Assembly (NCBI RefSeq): GCF_000278215.1
Contig: NZ_JH725070.1
Location: 1 to 37,471, forward strand
Length of the DNA stretch: 37,471 nt
Source: Bartonella rattimassiliensis 15908
Lineage (GTDB): Bacteria > Pseudomonadota > Alphaproteobacteria > Rhizobiales > Rhizobiaceae
Reading direction: 5' to 3'
Below the pieces are notes generated by a model, which did no database searches, was not told where the DNA came from, and saw only the letters and a list, made by a program, of their open reading frames with translations. Below are positions 8,597-18,679 of this stretch, in pieces (the first letter of the stretch is position 1; each line of letters begins with the position of its first letter). The translations under genes were made by a program, and so were the position numbers.

Positions 8597-9730
8597 ATGC
8601 AATTAAAGAGAATCCTTACCACAATTATGGCATTCATAGCATTTACAATAAATGTTTGTGCAAATGAACCTATTAAAATTGGTGTTTATCTTCCATTAAG
8701 TGGTCAAAATTCCTTTGGCGGTCAGCTTGAAATCAGAGGTATAGAATTAGCCCATAAAAAATTCCCAGAAATTTTAGGCCGTAAAGTGGAGCTTGTTATT
8801 ATTGATAATAAGTCTGATAAAGTAGAAGCAGCTAATGCTGTTATGCGTTTAACAGCAAGTGAGAAAGTGAGTGGAATCATTGGTAGCTATGGTTCTTCAC
8901 TCTCATTGGCGGGTGGTGAAATATCTGAAAAAGCGAAGACTCCAACCATCACAACTTCTTCAACGAATCCTCTTGTTACACAGGGTAAAAAATATTACTT
9001 TCGCGCTTGCTTTATTGATCCCTATCAAGGGATAGGAATTGCAACTTATGTAAAGCAAACTTTACATGCGAAAAAAGTTGCTATTCTTAAAGATATTTCA
9101 AGCGACTATGCTATTGGTCTTTCAAGTTATTTTACGCGTGCTTTCAAAAAATTAGGTGGTGAAGTTATCTCAAATTTAAACTATAATTCTGGAGATCAAG
9201 ATTTTTCAGCTGTTCTCACACAAATTATTGCACAAAAACCTGATGTTTTATTCATTCCATCTTATTTTTCTGAAGGTGCCATTATCATGAAACAAGCGCG
9301 AGAATTAGGGGCGAAATTTCAAATTATGGGTGGAGATGCTATGGATAATCCAGAAACTATTACGATTGCAGGAAAAGCTGCAGAAGGTTTTTTACATACG
9401 ACACTTCCCTACAGTGAGGATATGCCAAATATGTCAATAGCTGCGCAAGAATTTACAAAAGAATGGAAAGAAGCCTATCCTGACAAAAAACCAAATATCA
9501 ATTCTGTTTTAGGATACACGAGTTATATGATGTTTATGAAAGCTATTGAAAGTGCTGGTAGTGCTGATCGTGAGAAAATTACTATCGCGCTTAGCGAATT
9601 AAAGGATTTTCCAACCCCTTTTGGTGATATGTCAATGGATGAAAATCATAACCCTAGAATTCCTATTGGCATCATAAAAATACAAGATGGAAAACGTGTT
9701 TATTTAGAAGAAGTTAAGCCTGCTTTTTAA
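8597..9730 (+). CDS. livJ: branched-chain amino-acid type ABC transporter substrate-binding protein
   Basis: This is the periplasmic type-1 binding protein (LivJ/LivK family) that delivers substrate to the permease-ATPase complex encoded downstream. A signal peptide is visible at residues 1-22 (MQLKRILTTIMAF..., cleavage after NVCA). The mature part begins with IKIGVYLPLSGQNSFGGQ and keeps the family features VSGIIGSYGSS, PTITTSSTNP and GYTSYMMFMKAIE. At 377 residues it has normal length. The ligand is probably leucine, isoleucine, valine or a related amino acid, but amide or urea substrates cannot be excluded from sequence alone. It is followed by a strong hairpin and then by the permease genes, a common arrangement that allows the binding protein to be made in excess. 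Confidence 0.9.
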   Translation: MQLKRILTTIMAFIAFTINVCANEPIKIGVYLPLSGQNSFGGQLEIRGIELAHKKFPEILGRKVELVIIDNKSDKVEAANAVMRLTASEKVSGIIGSYGSSLSLAGGEISEKAKTPTITTSSTNPLVTQGKKYYFRACFIDPYQGIGIATYVKQTLHAKKVAILKDISSDYAIGLSSYFTRAFKKLGGEVISNLNYNSGDQDFSAVLTQIIAQKPDVLFIPSYFSEGAIIMKQARELGAKFQIMGGDAMDNPETITIAGKAAEGFLHTTLPYSEDMPNMSIAAQEFTKEWKEAYPDKKPNINSVLGYTSYMMFMKAIESAGSADREKITIALSELKDFPTPFGDMSMDENHNPRIPIGIIKIQDGKRVYLEEVKPAF

Positions 9731-9761
9731 TTTAAGGTTTGTACTTATTAAAATGTGAAAA

Positions 9762-9788
9762 TTGGTTGAGAGATTTTTTCTCAACCAA
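9762..9788 (+). promoter_or_regulatory. strong intercistronic hairpin after the binding-protein gene
   Basis: TTGGTTGAGA and TCTCAACCAA form a perfect 10-bp stem with a seven-base loop rich in T. No T-tract follows the stem, so it resembles a 3' mRNA stabiliser or attenuator rather than a full terminator. It sits 32 bases after the livJ stop and 58 bases before livH. It would let the binding-protein message accumulate above the permease message. Confidence 0.65.
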
Positions 9789-9845
9789 AGACTTAGAAAA
9801 TTTTTATTATTCTATGTAAATTAACAAATGTGGGAAGGATGAGAG

Positions 9846-10922
9846 ATGAGCACTGAAATGTTCATCCAGTATTTTTTTAATGCATTAGCATTGGGATCTC
9901 TTTATGGTCTTATCGCTATTGGTTACACTATGGTCTACGGTATACTGAGACTCATTAATTTTGCTCACGGTGACATCTTTATGTTGGGAGCATATTTTGT
10001 TTTCTTTTCCACAATTAGTTTTATGCCTGCTTGGGCTGCAATTCTTCTTTTATTCCTTGCTGTTCTTATTTATTACTCAGTCTTTATAGGATTTAAAAAA
10101 CGCCCTACAATTTATTGGATTGCTGCTTTTTTAATTTTTGTATTAGGATTTGTTTATTATTTTAAAATTTCTCCACAAGATTTTACACCGATTTGGGTTT
10201 TAGCTCTTTGTTTTGCCGTTTTTATTACAAGCGCAGTAGGTATTACTGTTGATCAACTTGCTTATAAACCCCTCCGCCATGCTCCACGTATCTCGGCACT
10301 TATCGGTGCAATCGGTGTTTCTTTTTTTATTGAAAATCTTGCTACTGTACTCTTTAGTGGTGTTCCTAAAGGTGTAAAACAGCCAGATTTTCTTGTAACA
10401 CCATTTTTATGGCGTTTAGGATCAGAAGCAGAGGGTATTATTAGAATTGCCCCTATGTCTCTGATTGTTCCCGTTGTATCGTTGATTCTTATCGTATTAT
10501 TGTTATGGATTATCCATAAAACAAAGCCGGGGCTTGCCATGCGTGCAATCTCCCATGATATTGAAACAACGCGTTTGATGGGTGTGTCTGTCAATAAAGT
10601 CATTGCATTTACATTTGGAATAGGCTCAGCACTTGCTGCTATAGCAGGTATTATGTGGTCTTTACGCTATCCTCAAATTCAGCCTTATATGGGAGTTCTT
10701 CCTGGTCTTAAAGCATTTATAGCTGCCGTTATCGGAGGTATTGGTTCTATACCAGGAGCGATGTTGGGAGGACTATTATTAGGGTTTATTGAAATTATGA
10801 TTATTGCATTTTTTCCCGCGCTATCTGGATATCGAGATGCCTTCGCTTTCATTTTATTGATTCTGATTTTATTGGTATTGCCCACGGGATTAATGGGTAA
10901 AAAAAGTCAGGAGAAAATCTAA
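9846..10922 (+). CDS. livH: branched-chain amino-acid type ABC transporter permease LivH
   Basis: This is the first inner-membrane permease subunit. The family motifs are GSLYGLIAIGYTMVYGILRL near the N-terminus, INFAHGDIFMLGAY, then AISHDIETTRLMGV (the cytoplasmic ATPase-coupling loop) and FIAAVIGGIGSIPGAMLGG. At 358 residues it is longer than typical LivH (about 290-310). The extra length lies between the second and third conserved segments (about residues 70-120), where additional hydrophobic stretches and a charged loop (FKKRPTIYW) occur. GGAAGGATGAG precedes the ATG. The TAA stop overlaps the ATG of livM by one base. Confidence 0.92.
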   Translation: MSTEMFIQYFFNALALGSLYGLIAIGYTMVYGILRLINFAHGDIFMLGAYFVFFSTISFMPAWAAILLLFLAVLIYYSVFIGFKKRPTIYWIAAFLIFVLGFVYYFKISPQDFTPIWVLALCFAVFITSAVGITVDQLAYKPLRHAPRISALIGAIGVSFFIENLATVLFSGVPKGVKQPDFLVTPFLWRLGSEAEGIIRIAPMSLIVPVVSLILIVLLLWIIHKTKPGLAMRAISHDIETTRLMGVSVNKVIAFTFGIGSALAAIAGIMWSLRYPQIQPYMGVLPGLKAFIAAVIGGIGSIPGAMLGGLLLGFIEIMIIAFFPALSGYRDAFAFILLILILLVLPTGLMGKKSQEKI

Positions 10923-11980
10923 TGACAAAGTCAGTGACAACTTTTTTATCGTGTATCAGTATTTTAGTTTTTGTAGGTTTTTTATTTTATGCTGATAAGC
11001 AGTTTAATGACTATACACTTCGTATCATAAATCTGATTGCTATTAATGCGATATTAGCAATTTCGCTCAATTTGATTTACGGTTTTACAGGCATGTTTTC
11101 TCTTGGACATGCAGGTTTTATGGCCATTGGTGCTTATGTCTGCGCAGTTTTACTTCTTTCTCCTGAACAAAAAGAGATGATGTGGATTCTTGAGCCTATC
11201 GCTGAACCATTATATCATCTGCAGTTACCTTTTTTTGTCGCTGTTGTTGTTAGTGGTTTGTGTGCTGCAGTTATCGGTTTATTGATTGCTTTGCCAATAT
11301 TACGTCTTGGTGGTGATTATCTTGGAATTGCAACATTGGGTTTTGCAGAAATTATTCGCATTATCATTACGAACGCAACATCGCTCACAAATGGCTCTTT
11401 GGGAATAAAAGGAATACCTCAAAATGCAACATTATGGTGGAACTATGGTTGGTTAGCATTTACGGTTCTCTTTATTGTCCTCTTACTGCGAAGCAATACT
11501 GGTAATGTATTACGTGCTATTCGTGATGACGAAATAGCTGCAAAAACTATGGGAATTAACGCTTTTTTCTACCGTAGTTTTTCATTTACTATTGGAGCAT
11601 TTTTTGCAGGTATAGGTGGAGCATTAACAGCTGCTCTTATTTCAACTATTGATCCAAAAATGTTTAATTTTCTTATGACTTTTAATATTTTGATGATTGT
11701 TGTTGCTGGTGGTCTTGGTTCAATTACCGGAAGCATTATTGGCAGCATTATTATTACAGTCATGCTTGAATGGCTTCGTATTATTGAAAGTCCATTTGAC
11801 TTAGGTTTTATACATATTCCAGAAACACCAGGACTTCGTATGGTTGTTTTTTCTCTTTTACTACTAGTCATTATCTTGTTTTGGAGAAAAGGATTGATGG
11901 GACAACATGAATTCTCATGGGATGGAATTTATAGCTTTTTGACACGCAAAAAGCTTTCTAATACTGAGGGAAAGCTATGA
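10922..11980 (+). CDS. livM: branched-chain amino-acid type ABC transporter permease LivM
   Basis: This is the second permease subunit (352 residues), multi-spanning. Family signatures are LIAINAILAISLNLIYGFTG, MFSLGHAGFMAIGAY, LRLGGDYLGIATLGFAEI, the coupling-loop sequence IRDDEIAAKTMGIN, and VVAGGLGSITGSIIG. It starts at the last base of the livH stop (TAATG) and ends in an ATGA overlap with livG, so the permease and first ATPase genes are translationally coupled. It forms a heterodimeric channel with LivH. Confidence 0.93.
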   Translation: MTKSVTTFLSCISILVFVGFLFYADKQFNDYTLRIINLIAINAILAISLNLIYGFTGMFSLGHAGFMAIGAYVCAVLLLSPEQKEMMWILEPIAEPLYHLQLPFFVAVVVSGLCAAVIGLLIALPILRLGGDYLGIATLGFAEIIRIIITNATSLTNGSLGIKGIPQNATLWWNYGWLAFTVLFIVLLLRSNTGNVLRAIRDDEIAAKTMGINAFFYRSFSFTIGAFFAGIGGALTAALISTIDPKMFNFLMTFNILMIVVAGGLGSITGSIIGSIIITVMLEWLRIIESPFDLGFIHIPETPGLRMVVFSLLLLVIILFWRKGLMGQHEFSWDGIYSFLTRKKLSNTEGKL

Positions 11981-12759
11981 ACGACACCATCCTTTCACTC
12001 AATGAGATCGTAATGCGTTTTGGCGGATTAGTTGCTGTCAATAATATTAACATGGCCATTAAACGAGGAAGTATTACTGGATTAATTGGTCCCAATGGTG
12101 CTGGGAAAACAACAGTTTTCAATATGATTTCTGGATTTTATACCCCTACAAGTGGCACCATTCTTTTTGATGAGAAAAAAATTTCTGGAGCACCTCCTTA
12201 TATTATCTGCAGACGCCATATTGCTCGGACATTTCAAAATATCCGTCTTTTCTCAGGATTAACGGTTTTGCAAAATGTTATGGTAGGAGCGCATGTTCGG
12301 CAAAAATATCCTTGGTTTTCTTCCACTTTATTTTTTTCAAATGCATTGAAAGAAAAAAAGGAAGTTTATAGAAATTCCATGGAGCTTCTTGAACAACTAC
12401 AACTCGACCATCTTGCCAGTCAATTAGCAACGGCTTTACCTTATGGTGTGCAGAGACGTCTAGAAATTGCACGTGCTTTAGCCACAAAACCAAAATTGCT
12501 TCTTCTTGATGAGCCTGTTGCAGGTATGAATCCACAAGAAAGTGAAGACCTTAGAAAATTCATAGAAAAAGTGCAAAAAGACTTTGATCTTACAATTCTT
12601 CTTATTGAACACGATATGAAAGTAGTTATGGGGCTTTGCCAACATATTTTGGTTATGGAATATGGTCGTTGCATTGCCAATGGCACACCTGATGAAATTC
12701 GCAATAACCCTAAAGTTATTGAAGCTTATCTTGGCGGAGATGTTTATGAATATTCTTAA
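11977..12759 (+). CDS. livG: branched-chain amino-acid type ABC transporter ATPase LivG
   Basis: This is a cytoplasmic ATP-binding subunit of 260 residues. The Walker A motif is GPNGAGKTT, and the Walker B motif is LLLLDEPVAGMN followed by the switch histidine in LLIEHDM. The signature loop is LPYGVQRRLEIARAL, slightly diverged from LSYGQQRR as is usual in LivG. The C-terminal BCA_ABC_TP extension ends in VIEAYLGG, typical of the family. It begins in an ATGA overlap with livM and overlaps the chosen livF start by 14 bases. Confidence 0.94.
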   Translation: MNDTILSLNEIVMRFGGLVAVNNINMAIKRGSITGLIGPNGAGKTTVFNMISGFYTPTSGTILFDEKKISGAPPYIICRRHIARTFQNIRLFSGLTVLQNVMVGAHVRQKYPWFSSTLFFSNALKEKKEVYRNSMELLEQLQLDHLASQLATALPYGVQRRLEIARALATKPKLLLLDEPVAGMNPQESEDLRKFIEKVQKDFDLTILLIEHDMKVVMGLCQHILVMEYGRCIANGTPDEIRNNPKVIEAYLGGDVYEYS

Positions 12760-13456
12760 AATAAAAAATCTTCACGTTCACTATGGTGCCATTAAAGCTG
12801 TCCAAAATCTTTCTATGTCCATAAAAAAGGGAAGTATTGTTACTTTAATTGGAGCCAATGGTGCAGGAAAAAGTAGTATTGTACGTTCTATTACAGGACT
12901 AAATCGCTCTGTTTATGGAGAAATTACCTATAATGGCAAATCAATTATAAAAAAAACACCAGAAGAGATTTTGCGATTAGGTATAGCTCTAAGTCCTGAA
13001 GGACGACGTATCATGCCCCATCTCACTGTTTTAGAGAATCTCCACCTAGGGGCTTATATCCGTCACGATAAACAGGGAGTTTCCCGTGATATTGAATGGA
13101 TATTTGAGCTTTTTCCACGTCTACGTGAAAGATCAAAACAGTTGGGAGGCACTATGTCAGGTGGAGAACAGCAAATGATTGCTGTAGGTCGCGCACTTAT
13201 GAGTAATCCTGATATGGTTATATTAGACGAGCCCTCGTTGGGATTAGCCCCCCTTCTCGTTCGGGAAATTTTTTCGATTATTCAAAAAATTAATGATATG
13301 GGAAAAACTGTTCTTCTTATTGAACAAAATGCATTTGCTGCACTTTCCATAGCTGATTATGCTTATATTTTAGAAGTAGGACGTATTTTATTTCACGGTG
13401 AAGGAAAAACTATGCTTTCTGATCCGCGTGTTAAAGAAGCCTATCTTGGCGGCTAA
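12746..13456 (+). CDS. livF: branched-chain amino-acid type ABC transporter ATPase LivF
   Basis: This is the second ATPase subunit, 236 residues, pairing with LivG on the LivHM permease. The Walker A motif is GANGAGKSS, the signature MSGGEQQMIAVGRAL, and the Walker B motif VILDEPSLGLAP followed by LLIEQNAFAAL. The ATG at 12746 is chosen because GGCGGAG lies about six bases upstream and the protein then begins MNILKIKNLHVHYG as in the family. The ATG at 12740 is an alternative. The frame is open further upstream, but that part lies inside livG. It is the last gene of the importer operon. Confidence 0.94.
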   Translation: MNILKIKNLHVHYGAIKAVQNLSMSIKKGSIVTLIGANGAGKSSIVRSITGLNRSVYGEITYNGKSIIKKTPEEILRLGIALSPEGRRIMPHLTVLENLHLGAYIRHDKQGVSRDIEWIFELFPRLRERSKQLGGTMSGGEQQMIAVGRALMSNPDMVILDEPSLGLAPLLVREIFSIIQKINDMGKTVLLIEQNAFAALSIADYAYILEVGRILFHGEGKTMLSDPRVKEAYLGG

Positions 13457-13504
13457 AGGCTACGAATTAAGTCAATATAACTTTTCCCCTTCTCTTTTTT
13501 AAAA

Positions 13505-13536
13505 GCATCTCTCTATTTAATGAGAAATGTTTTTTT
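13505..13536 (+). terminator. possible terminator of the ABC importer operon
   Basis: CATCTCTC and GAGAAATG pair with one mismatch around a TATTTAAT loop and are followed by a run of seven T. It lies about 50 bases after the livF stop and just beyond the 3' end of the convergent gatA gene. The stem is weak, hence the moderate confidence. Confidence 0.42.
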
Positions 13537-13550
13537 GTGAAATTTGATGA

Positions 13551-15035
13551 TTATATCCACCACTTTTCTGCACAAAACACACCTGCTTCCTGTTCAATAA
13601 TGTGCGCTATCTGAAAAATAACTTCTTCAGAAAAAGGTTTACCAATTAATTGCAATCCTAGGGGTAAACCATTGGATGATAGACCAGCAGGAACAGAGAT
13701 TGCTGGTAACCCAGCCATATTAACCGGTACAGTAAAAATATCATTAAGATACATTGCTACATCATCATTTTTTATTTTTTCATCAGCAATACCAAAAGCA
13801 GATGTTGGTGTTGCTGGTGTAAGAATAGCATCAATACCTGCATCAAAACACTGATCAAAATCATGTTTTACGAGTGTTCTTACTTTTTGAGCTTTCATGT
13901 AATAGGCATCATAGTAACCAGAAGAAAGAACATAAGTACCAAGCAAAATACGTTGCTTGACTTCATCACCAAAACCGACAGAACGCGTATTTTCATACAT
14001 CTCAATGATGTCTTTTCCAGGTACGCGCAAACCAAAACGCACACCATCATAACGCGCTAAGTTAGATGATGCCTCCGCAGGAGCTATAATATAATAAGAA
14101 GGTAAAGCATATTTTGTATGAGGTAAAGAAATATCCTTAATCTCAGCTCCTGCTTCTTTGAGCCAATTTATTCCCTTTTGCCAAAGCTCAATAATTTCTT
14201 GAGACATTTCATCTAGGTAATATTCTTTTGGAATACCAATTTTCATTCCTTTGATTGATTTTCCAAGATAACTTTCATAATCAAGAACTGGTAAATTCAC
14301 GGAAGTAGAATCTTTTTCATCAAAAGAGGCCATTGATCTGAGTAAGATAGCACAATCCCGAACATCTCTAGCAATAGGGCCTGCTTGATCAAGCGATGAA
14401 GCAAATGCGACAACACCCCACCGTGAACAACGACCATAAGTTGGTTTTATCCCTACAGTCCCCGTAAAAGCCGCTGGTTGACGTATTGATCCCCCTGTAT
14501 CTGTTGCTGTTGCACCAGCACAAATTTGTGCAGCAACAGCAGCAGCTGATCCTCCTGAAGAACCACCGGGAACGAGTTTTTCATTGGAGCCTTTTTTTCT
14601 CCATGGATTAATAACAGGACCATAATATGATGTTTTGTTGGAGGAGCCCATAGCAAACTCATCCATATTAAGCTTTCCTAACATTACCGCACCATCTTGC
14701 CATAAATTAGCAGTGACAGTTGATTCATAGTGCGGTTTAAAACCATCAAGGATATGTGAACAAGCTTGCGTATGAACACCATAGGTTGCAAAAAGATCTT
14801 TAATCCCCAAGGGAATTCCTTCCAAAAGCCTTCCCTGCCCTTTTGCCAAACGGCACTCTGATTCAGCAGCCATTTTTCTTGCCTGTTCTGCTGTTATTGT
14901 TACATAAGCATTCAAAGTTGGATTAGCCAATTCTATTGCTTGTAAATAAGCTTCTGTTAATTCCGTTGCTTTGAGCTTTTTCTTTACTAAAGCACCACGA
15001 GCTTGTGCAATTGTAAGGGTTGTTAAATCAGTCAT
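13551..15035 (-). CDS. gatA: Asp-tRNA(Asn)/Glu-tRNA(Gln) amidotransferase subunit A
   Basis: This is the glutaminase subunit of GatCAB. It releases ammonia from glutamine to convert mischarged Glu-tRNA(Gln) and Asp-tRNA(Asn). The 494-residue protein has the amidase signature and triad: Lys79 in [10 protein letters not shown], Ser159 in [14 protein letters not shown] and Ser183 in [30 protein letters not shown] follows. The ATG at 15033-15035 is preferred over an in-frame TTG four codons upstream, since GAGAA precedes it and family members begin near MTDLT. gatC lies 30 bases upstream in the same direction. gatB is not in the window. Confidence 0.96.
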   Translation of the reverse strand: MTDLTTLTIAQARGALVKKKLKATELTEAYLQAIELANPTLNAYVTITAEQARKMAAESECRLAKGQGRLLEGIPLGIKDLFATYGVHTQACSHILDGFKPHYESTVTANLWQDGAVMLGKLNMDEFAMGSSNKTSYYGPVINPWRKKGSNEKLVPGGSSGGSAAAVAAQICAGATATDTGGSIRQPAAFTGTVGIKPTYGRCSRWGVVAFASSLDQAGPIARDVRDCAILLRSMASFDEKDSTSVNLPVLDYESYLGKSIKGMKIGIPKEYYLDEMSQEIIELWQKGINWLKEAGAEIKDISLPHTKYALPSYYIIAPAEASSNLARYDGVRFGLRVPGKDIIEMYENTRSVGFGDEVKQRILLGTYVLSSGYYDAYYMKAQKVRTLVKHDFDQCFDAGIDAILTPATPTSAFGIADEKIKNDDVAMYLNDIFTVPVNMAGLPAISVPAGLSSNGLPLGLQLIGKPFSEEVIFQIAHIIEQEAGVFCAEKWWI

Positions 15036-15065
15036 ATTGGTTCTCAAATTTCAAAAATATAAAAG

Positions 15066-15353
15066 TTACTCAATAATTTTTGAGACAAGAAAGAAATTTT
15101 CTTCTGCAACAGGTGCATTGGCGACAATATCTGCTGCTTTATTGCCATCTGTAACATTATCTTCACGCGCCCTTAGAGTCATCGGTATCACAGATGTTAA
15201 TGGTTCAACTCCAGTGACATCAACTTCATTCAATTGCTTTACAAAACCTAAAATAGCGTTGAATCTTTTTGTCATATGTTCCATCTCGTCATCGTGGATG
15301 GCAATTCTTGCCAAATGTGCTACCCGTTTGACGGTTTCTTGATCAACAGACAT
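15066..15353 (-). CDS. gatC: Asp-tRNA(Asn)/Glu-tRNA(Gln) amidotransferase subunit C
   Basis: This small 95-residue subunit wraps around GatA and stabilises the GatCAB complex. Typical features are the N-terminal [12 protein letters not shown] helix, [19 protein letters not shown] in the middle, and the C-terminal REDNVTDG and [16 protein letters not shown] segment, where the last part is the conserved (F)-x-VPKVIE-like tail. It is cotranscribed with gatA, 30 bases apart. The divergent ruvX gene starts 149 bases away, so that spacer probably holds both promoters. Confidence 0.95.
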   Translation of the reverse strand: MSVDQETVKRVAHLARIAIHDDEMEHMTKRFNAILGFVKQLNEVDVTGVEPLTSVIPMTLRAREDNVTDGNKAADIVANAPVAEENFFLVSKIIE

Positions 15354-15501
15354 ACTCTTTACGCCTTTCTGTTTTTTTGTTTATTTATTGATTTTTATTT
15401 TAGCTATACAAGTCTACGCTTGCAAGCGCAAGAATATTAGATAACATGAATAAAGAAGATAACTATAGATCTAAAACGTTAAAAAATGCATTATAATCCC
15501 T

Positions 15502-15981
15502 ATGACTGTTATTAATATAAATGAAGTGATGACACATCTTTTGCCTGGACAAACCATAGCGGGCTTAGATTTAGGGACAAAAACAATTGGAATTGCGATT
15601 TCTGATATGGGACTAATGATTTCAAATCCACGTCCTGTACTACAGCGGAAAAAATTTATAGAAGATGCGCATACACTTATTAAAATTTTAAACCGTGAAA
15701 ATGTGGGAGTTATTATCATTGGCTTACCTCTTAATATGAATGGAAGCAGTGGTTCGCGTGTTCAAGCAACCAGAGCTTTTGTAAGCAATATGAGAGCTTA
15801 TACAAAAATTCCATTTGTTTTTTGGGACGAACGCTTATCAACAATTGCCGCAGAACGCTTTCTTTTAGAAATGAATGTCTCACGCGCTAAAAGAGCAAGC
15901 AGAATTGATTCAGCAGCTGCTGCTTTTATATTGCAAAGCGCTCTCAATAGAATTGAAAATTTTCATCATATGGAAGGATAG
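15502..15981 (+). CDS. ruvX: RuvX/YqgF family nuclease (pre-16S rRNA processing)
   Basis: This 159-residue RNase H-like protein, often called putative Holliday junction resolvase, is implicated in maturation of the 16S rRNA 5' end. The family motifs are [16 protein letters not shown] with the first catalytic Asp, [16 protein letters not shown], and [13 protein letters not shown] with the second acidic pair. [14 protein letters not shown] carries the final Asp. The first ATG is kept because the residues before AGLDLG match the usual N-terminal spacing. The ribosome binding site is poor. The last 16 bases overlap the 3' end of the convergent acyl-CoA dehydrogenase gene. Confidence 0.92.
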   Translation: MTVININEVMTHLLPGQTIAGLDLGTKTIGIAISDMGLMISNPRPVLQRKKFIEDAHTLIKILNRENVGVIIIGLPLNMNGSSGSRVQATRAFVSNMRAYTKIPFVFWDERLSTIAAERFLLEMNVSRAKRASRIDSAAAAFILQSALNRIENFHHMEG

Positions 15982-17585
15982 AGGACATTGAGCAAATGCC
16001 CGGCATTATATCGAGCAATAAGCATCCCGTATGAAGATCTCCACTGTCCTCCAAGGCGGCTTTCCATATAGGCATTTGCAACATGTTCTATATCCGTAGA
16101 ACATAATGATGCGGCGGCGGCGGCATAGGCTACTTGTTCAACAAAAAACCTTCCTGCTCCCTCATTTGCTGATGCCATATCACCTGCAGACTTAATAATT
16201 TCAATTGCTCTTGGCCCCGCTGGTCCGATATCAAGAGCAATTCTTTCTAATAGTTTCTGAAATAAACTCGGTGCTTTTTCTGCAATAAGAATGGTATCCC
16301 TGACCAATTGATTGGCAGAACTATTTCTCACAGTCCGCGCAGGCGCATTATGCAACATTTGCGATAATGGATTATTCTCTATAAAGCTTTCAATACCAAG
16401 TTGTGCAATAATTTCGCCAATAATAGGCACAACCAATTGACTAACGTGATAAGCAATAATAGGTGTCATAATGCGGGCAAAAGCTGCTTCAGAACGGTCA
16501 TTTGCTGCATTATCAAATGCTCGTGCTAAACGCAAAACCAATGCTTGTGAAGCTGCAATATCTAATGCAATATCTGCAAAAATACGTTCTGTTAGTGGTG
16601 GTAAAGGCTGATTTGGCATTTTTTTCCGGAAAAAATCTATGCCAAATTGAAGAGCCGCTCGCAAAACACCTGCCGATATAACAGACTGATCGAAACGCAT
16701 CATCGTCTCGATATCTTTAATAACTTTAAGTCCTTCTCCAGCATTCCCCAAAAGCCAGCCATAACTACCTTGAAAATCAATAACTCCCTCAGGCGTTAAA
16801 AGTTCTCCAGAACGCTGAATTAAATGACGAATCGATATGAATCCATTTAATAAGCCATTTTCTTGTATACGTGGAACGAAAAAACAACTTAAATGACCAT
16901 CTAAATCTGCACTAACAAGATATCCATCAGCTGTAGGATTAATAACATTGGTTTTTACAACATTTAAACGATACAGATCACGTCCCATATTTTCATCAAA
17001 AGAAATTTTCTTAACACTTGGAAAATTGAAAGCGTATTTTTCCATATCATCAAATGCATAAGTCAGAGAAGCAGCCTTTTTATGATGAATAGGCTTTGAT
17101 GAGGAATCATATTGGCGTGATAAAAGTACATTTTGCCACTTTTTAAAAAGCTCAATATCACCAATTAAGACAGCAATCGCTGCGCTTGTTATAATAACTT
17201 CATTCAAATGTCCTGTTTCTAAACCAGCAGATAAAGCTAAACGAATCGCACGCGCTTGATAGCGTACCCCATTTTCTGAGCTTGTATTTTCCCAAAGTGA
17301 AGTAACCAATCCCGTTTGCCTAGAATATTGTTGAAGGGCTTGATAGGAAGAATGTATTTCTAATCTTTCCATTGGGTGCCCCCATTCATCATTATAACAC
17401 AATAAAGGCTTATAGCGATTCGCTGAGCAAGAAAGGTGCCATGCCTCTCGGCTTGCTGCAAAATCTCCTATCTCTTCAAAACTTGCTAACAAAGACTTAG
17501 GCAAAATAGAGGCCATACGAAACATAAGCGTATCACTAAGAAATGTATTTTTTCGACGAGTATTTTGCGCAGATACAGCACTCAT
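15966..17585 (-). CDS. acyl-CoA dehydrogenase family protein (AidB-like)
   Basis: This 539-residue flavoprotein of the acyl-CoA dehydrogenase superfamily resembles the AidB/adaptive-response branch. It has an N-terminal segment with [20 protein letters not shown] and [12 protein letters not shown], then a middle beta domain ([40 protein letters not shown]). The C-terminal helical domain contains [20 protein letters not shown] and [19 protein letters not shown]. The active-site base and true substrate cannot be assigned by eye. AidB binds DNA and has little dehydrogenase activity, so a metabolic role should not be assumed. It converges on ruvX with a 16-base overlap and diverges from pyrB. Confidence 0.85.
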   Translation of the reverse strand: MSAVSAQNTRRKNTFLSDTLMFRMASILPKSLLASFEEIGDFAASREAWHLSCSANRYKPLLCYNDEWGHPMERLEIHSSYQALQQYSRQTGLVTSLWENTSSENGVRYQARAIRLALSAGLETGHLNEVIITSAAIAVLIGDIELFKKWQNVLLSRQYDSSSKPIHHKKAASLTYAFDDMEKYAFNFPSVKKISFDENMGRDLYRLNVVKTNVINPTADGYLVSADLDGHLSCFFVPRIQENGLLNGFISIRHLIQRSGELLTPEGVIDFQGSYGWLLGNAGEGLKVIKDIETMMRFDQSVISAGVLRAALQFGIDFFRKKMPNQPLPPLTERIFADIALDIAASQALVLRLARAFDNAANDRSEAAFARIMTPIIAYHVSQLVVPIIGEIIAQLGIESFIENNPLSQMLHNAPARTVRNSSANQLVRDTILIAEKAPSLFQKLLERIALDIGPAGPRAIEIIKSAGDMASANEGAGRFFVEQVAYAAAAASLCSTDIEHVANAYMESRLGGQWRSSYGMLIARYNAGHLLNVLYPSI

Positions 17586-17710
17586 AGGTATATTCCACTA
17601 TTCAAATCATTCATATCATAGACTATTTGTCTTTTTAGAGTTAAGAAACATTTATCATATTCAAACAAATACTTGTTTAACCTGTTTAGAGAGAGATAAA
17701 GAAGAATGCT

Positions 17711-18679
17711 ATGATGCAAGATAAATTTTTTCCACTTTTTCCTCATCAACATCTATTAGCTATTAAAGATCTGAGTGTACAAGACCTTAATACATTGCTT
17801 GATCGGGCAGAAGCAAATGTTATCTTTTCTAACAAAATTGATAAAATGAAATCTACCTTGCTCGGACGGACTCAAATTAATCTCTTTTTTGAAGCTTCTA
17901 CGCGAACACTGTCTTCTTTTGAATTAGCGGGCAAAAGGTTAGGAGCCAATGTGATGAATGTCGCGATTGGTAATTCATCAGTGAAAAAAGGGGAAACATT
18001 ACTTGATACAGCTACAACTCTTAATGCCATGAATCCAGATATACTGGTTTTTCGCCATAGCAGTGCGGGAGCAGCAGCTTTATTAGCGCAAAAGGTTGAT
18101 TGTTGTGTCATTAATGCGGGTGATGGCGCTCATGAACATCCAACTCAAGCTTTATTAGATGCTCTAACCATTAAAAGGGCAAAAGGTCATATTGAAGGAT
18201 TAACTGTTGCAATTTGCGGAGATATTTTACACTCCCGTGTCGCGCGTTCCAATATCCTCAGTCTTAATGCTTTGGGCGCTCATGTTCGTGTTGTTGCTCC
18301 TTCAACACTCTTACCCACAGCAATCACTCATATGAGTGTTGAGGTTTTTAACACGATGAAAGAAGGCCTTAAAGATGCTGATGTTATCATGATGTTACGT
18401 TTACAGCATGAACGGATGGCGGGTTCTTTTATTCCCTCCACGCGTGAATATTTTCATTATTTTGGCTTACATAAAGAAAATTTAGCTTATGCCAAAAACG
18501 ATTGCATTATTCTGCATCCTGGCCCTATAAACCGTGGTGTAGAAATTGCTTCCGATGTAGCAGATGGACCACAAAGTATGATTCACACACAAGTAAAAAT
18601 GGGAATTGCAGTGCGCATGGCGGTCATGGAGGCTTTATTGGATTCACACTTGAAGATCAGTGGAGAAAAAAAATGTTAA
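17711..18679 (+). CDS. pyrB: aspartate carbamoyltransferase catalytic subunit
   Basis: This enzyme makes carbamoyl-aspartate from carbamoyl phosphate and aspartate in pyrimidine synthesis. The 322-residue protein has the carbamoyl-phosphate loop STRT at 63-66 (in [20 protein letters not shown]), the lysine loop [11 protein letters not shown] near 91-100, [10 protein letters not shown] at 143-152 and [11 protein letters not shown] near the C-terminus. It overlaps the pyrC-like gene by 7 bases, so the two are made together. No regulatory pyrI is present, consistent with the class in which an inactive dihydroorotase homolog serves as partner. Confidence 0.96.
   Translation: MMQDKFFPLFPHQHLLAIKDLSVQDLNTLLDRAEANVIFSNKIDKMKSTLLGRTQINLFFEASTRTLSSFELAGKRLGANVMNVAIGNSSVKKGETLLDTATTLNAMNPDILVFRHSSAGAAALLAQKVDCCVINAGDGAHEHPTQALLDALTIKRAKGHIEGLTVAICGDILHSRVARSNILSLNALGAHVRVVAPSTLLPTAITHMSVEVFNTMKEGLKDADVIMMLRLQHERMAGSFIPSTREYFHYFGLHKENLAYAKNDCIILHPGPINRGVEIASDVADGPQSMIHTQVKMGIAVRMAVMEALLDSHLKISGEKKC

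Noticed and set aside
10262..10603. 113-codon frame antisense to livH
   Set aside because: It lies wholly inside a well-supported permease gene and its translation has no domain-like features.
18502..18672. 57-codon N-terminal extension of the dihydroorotase-like gene
   Set aside because: It lies inside pyrB in another frame and reads as unlike the family. The ATG at 18673 has a proper ribosome binding site.
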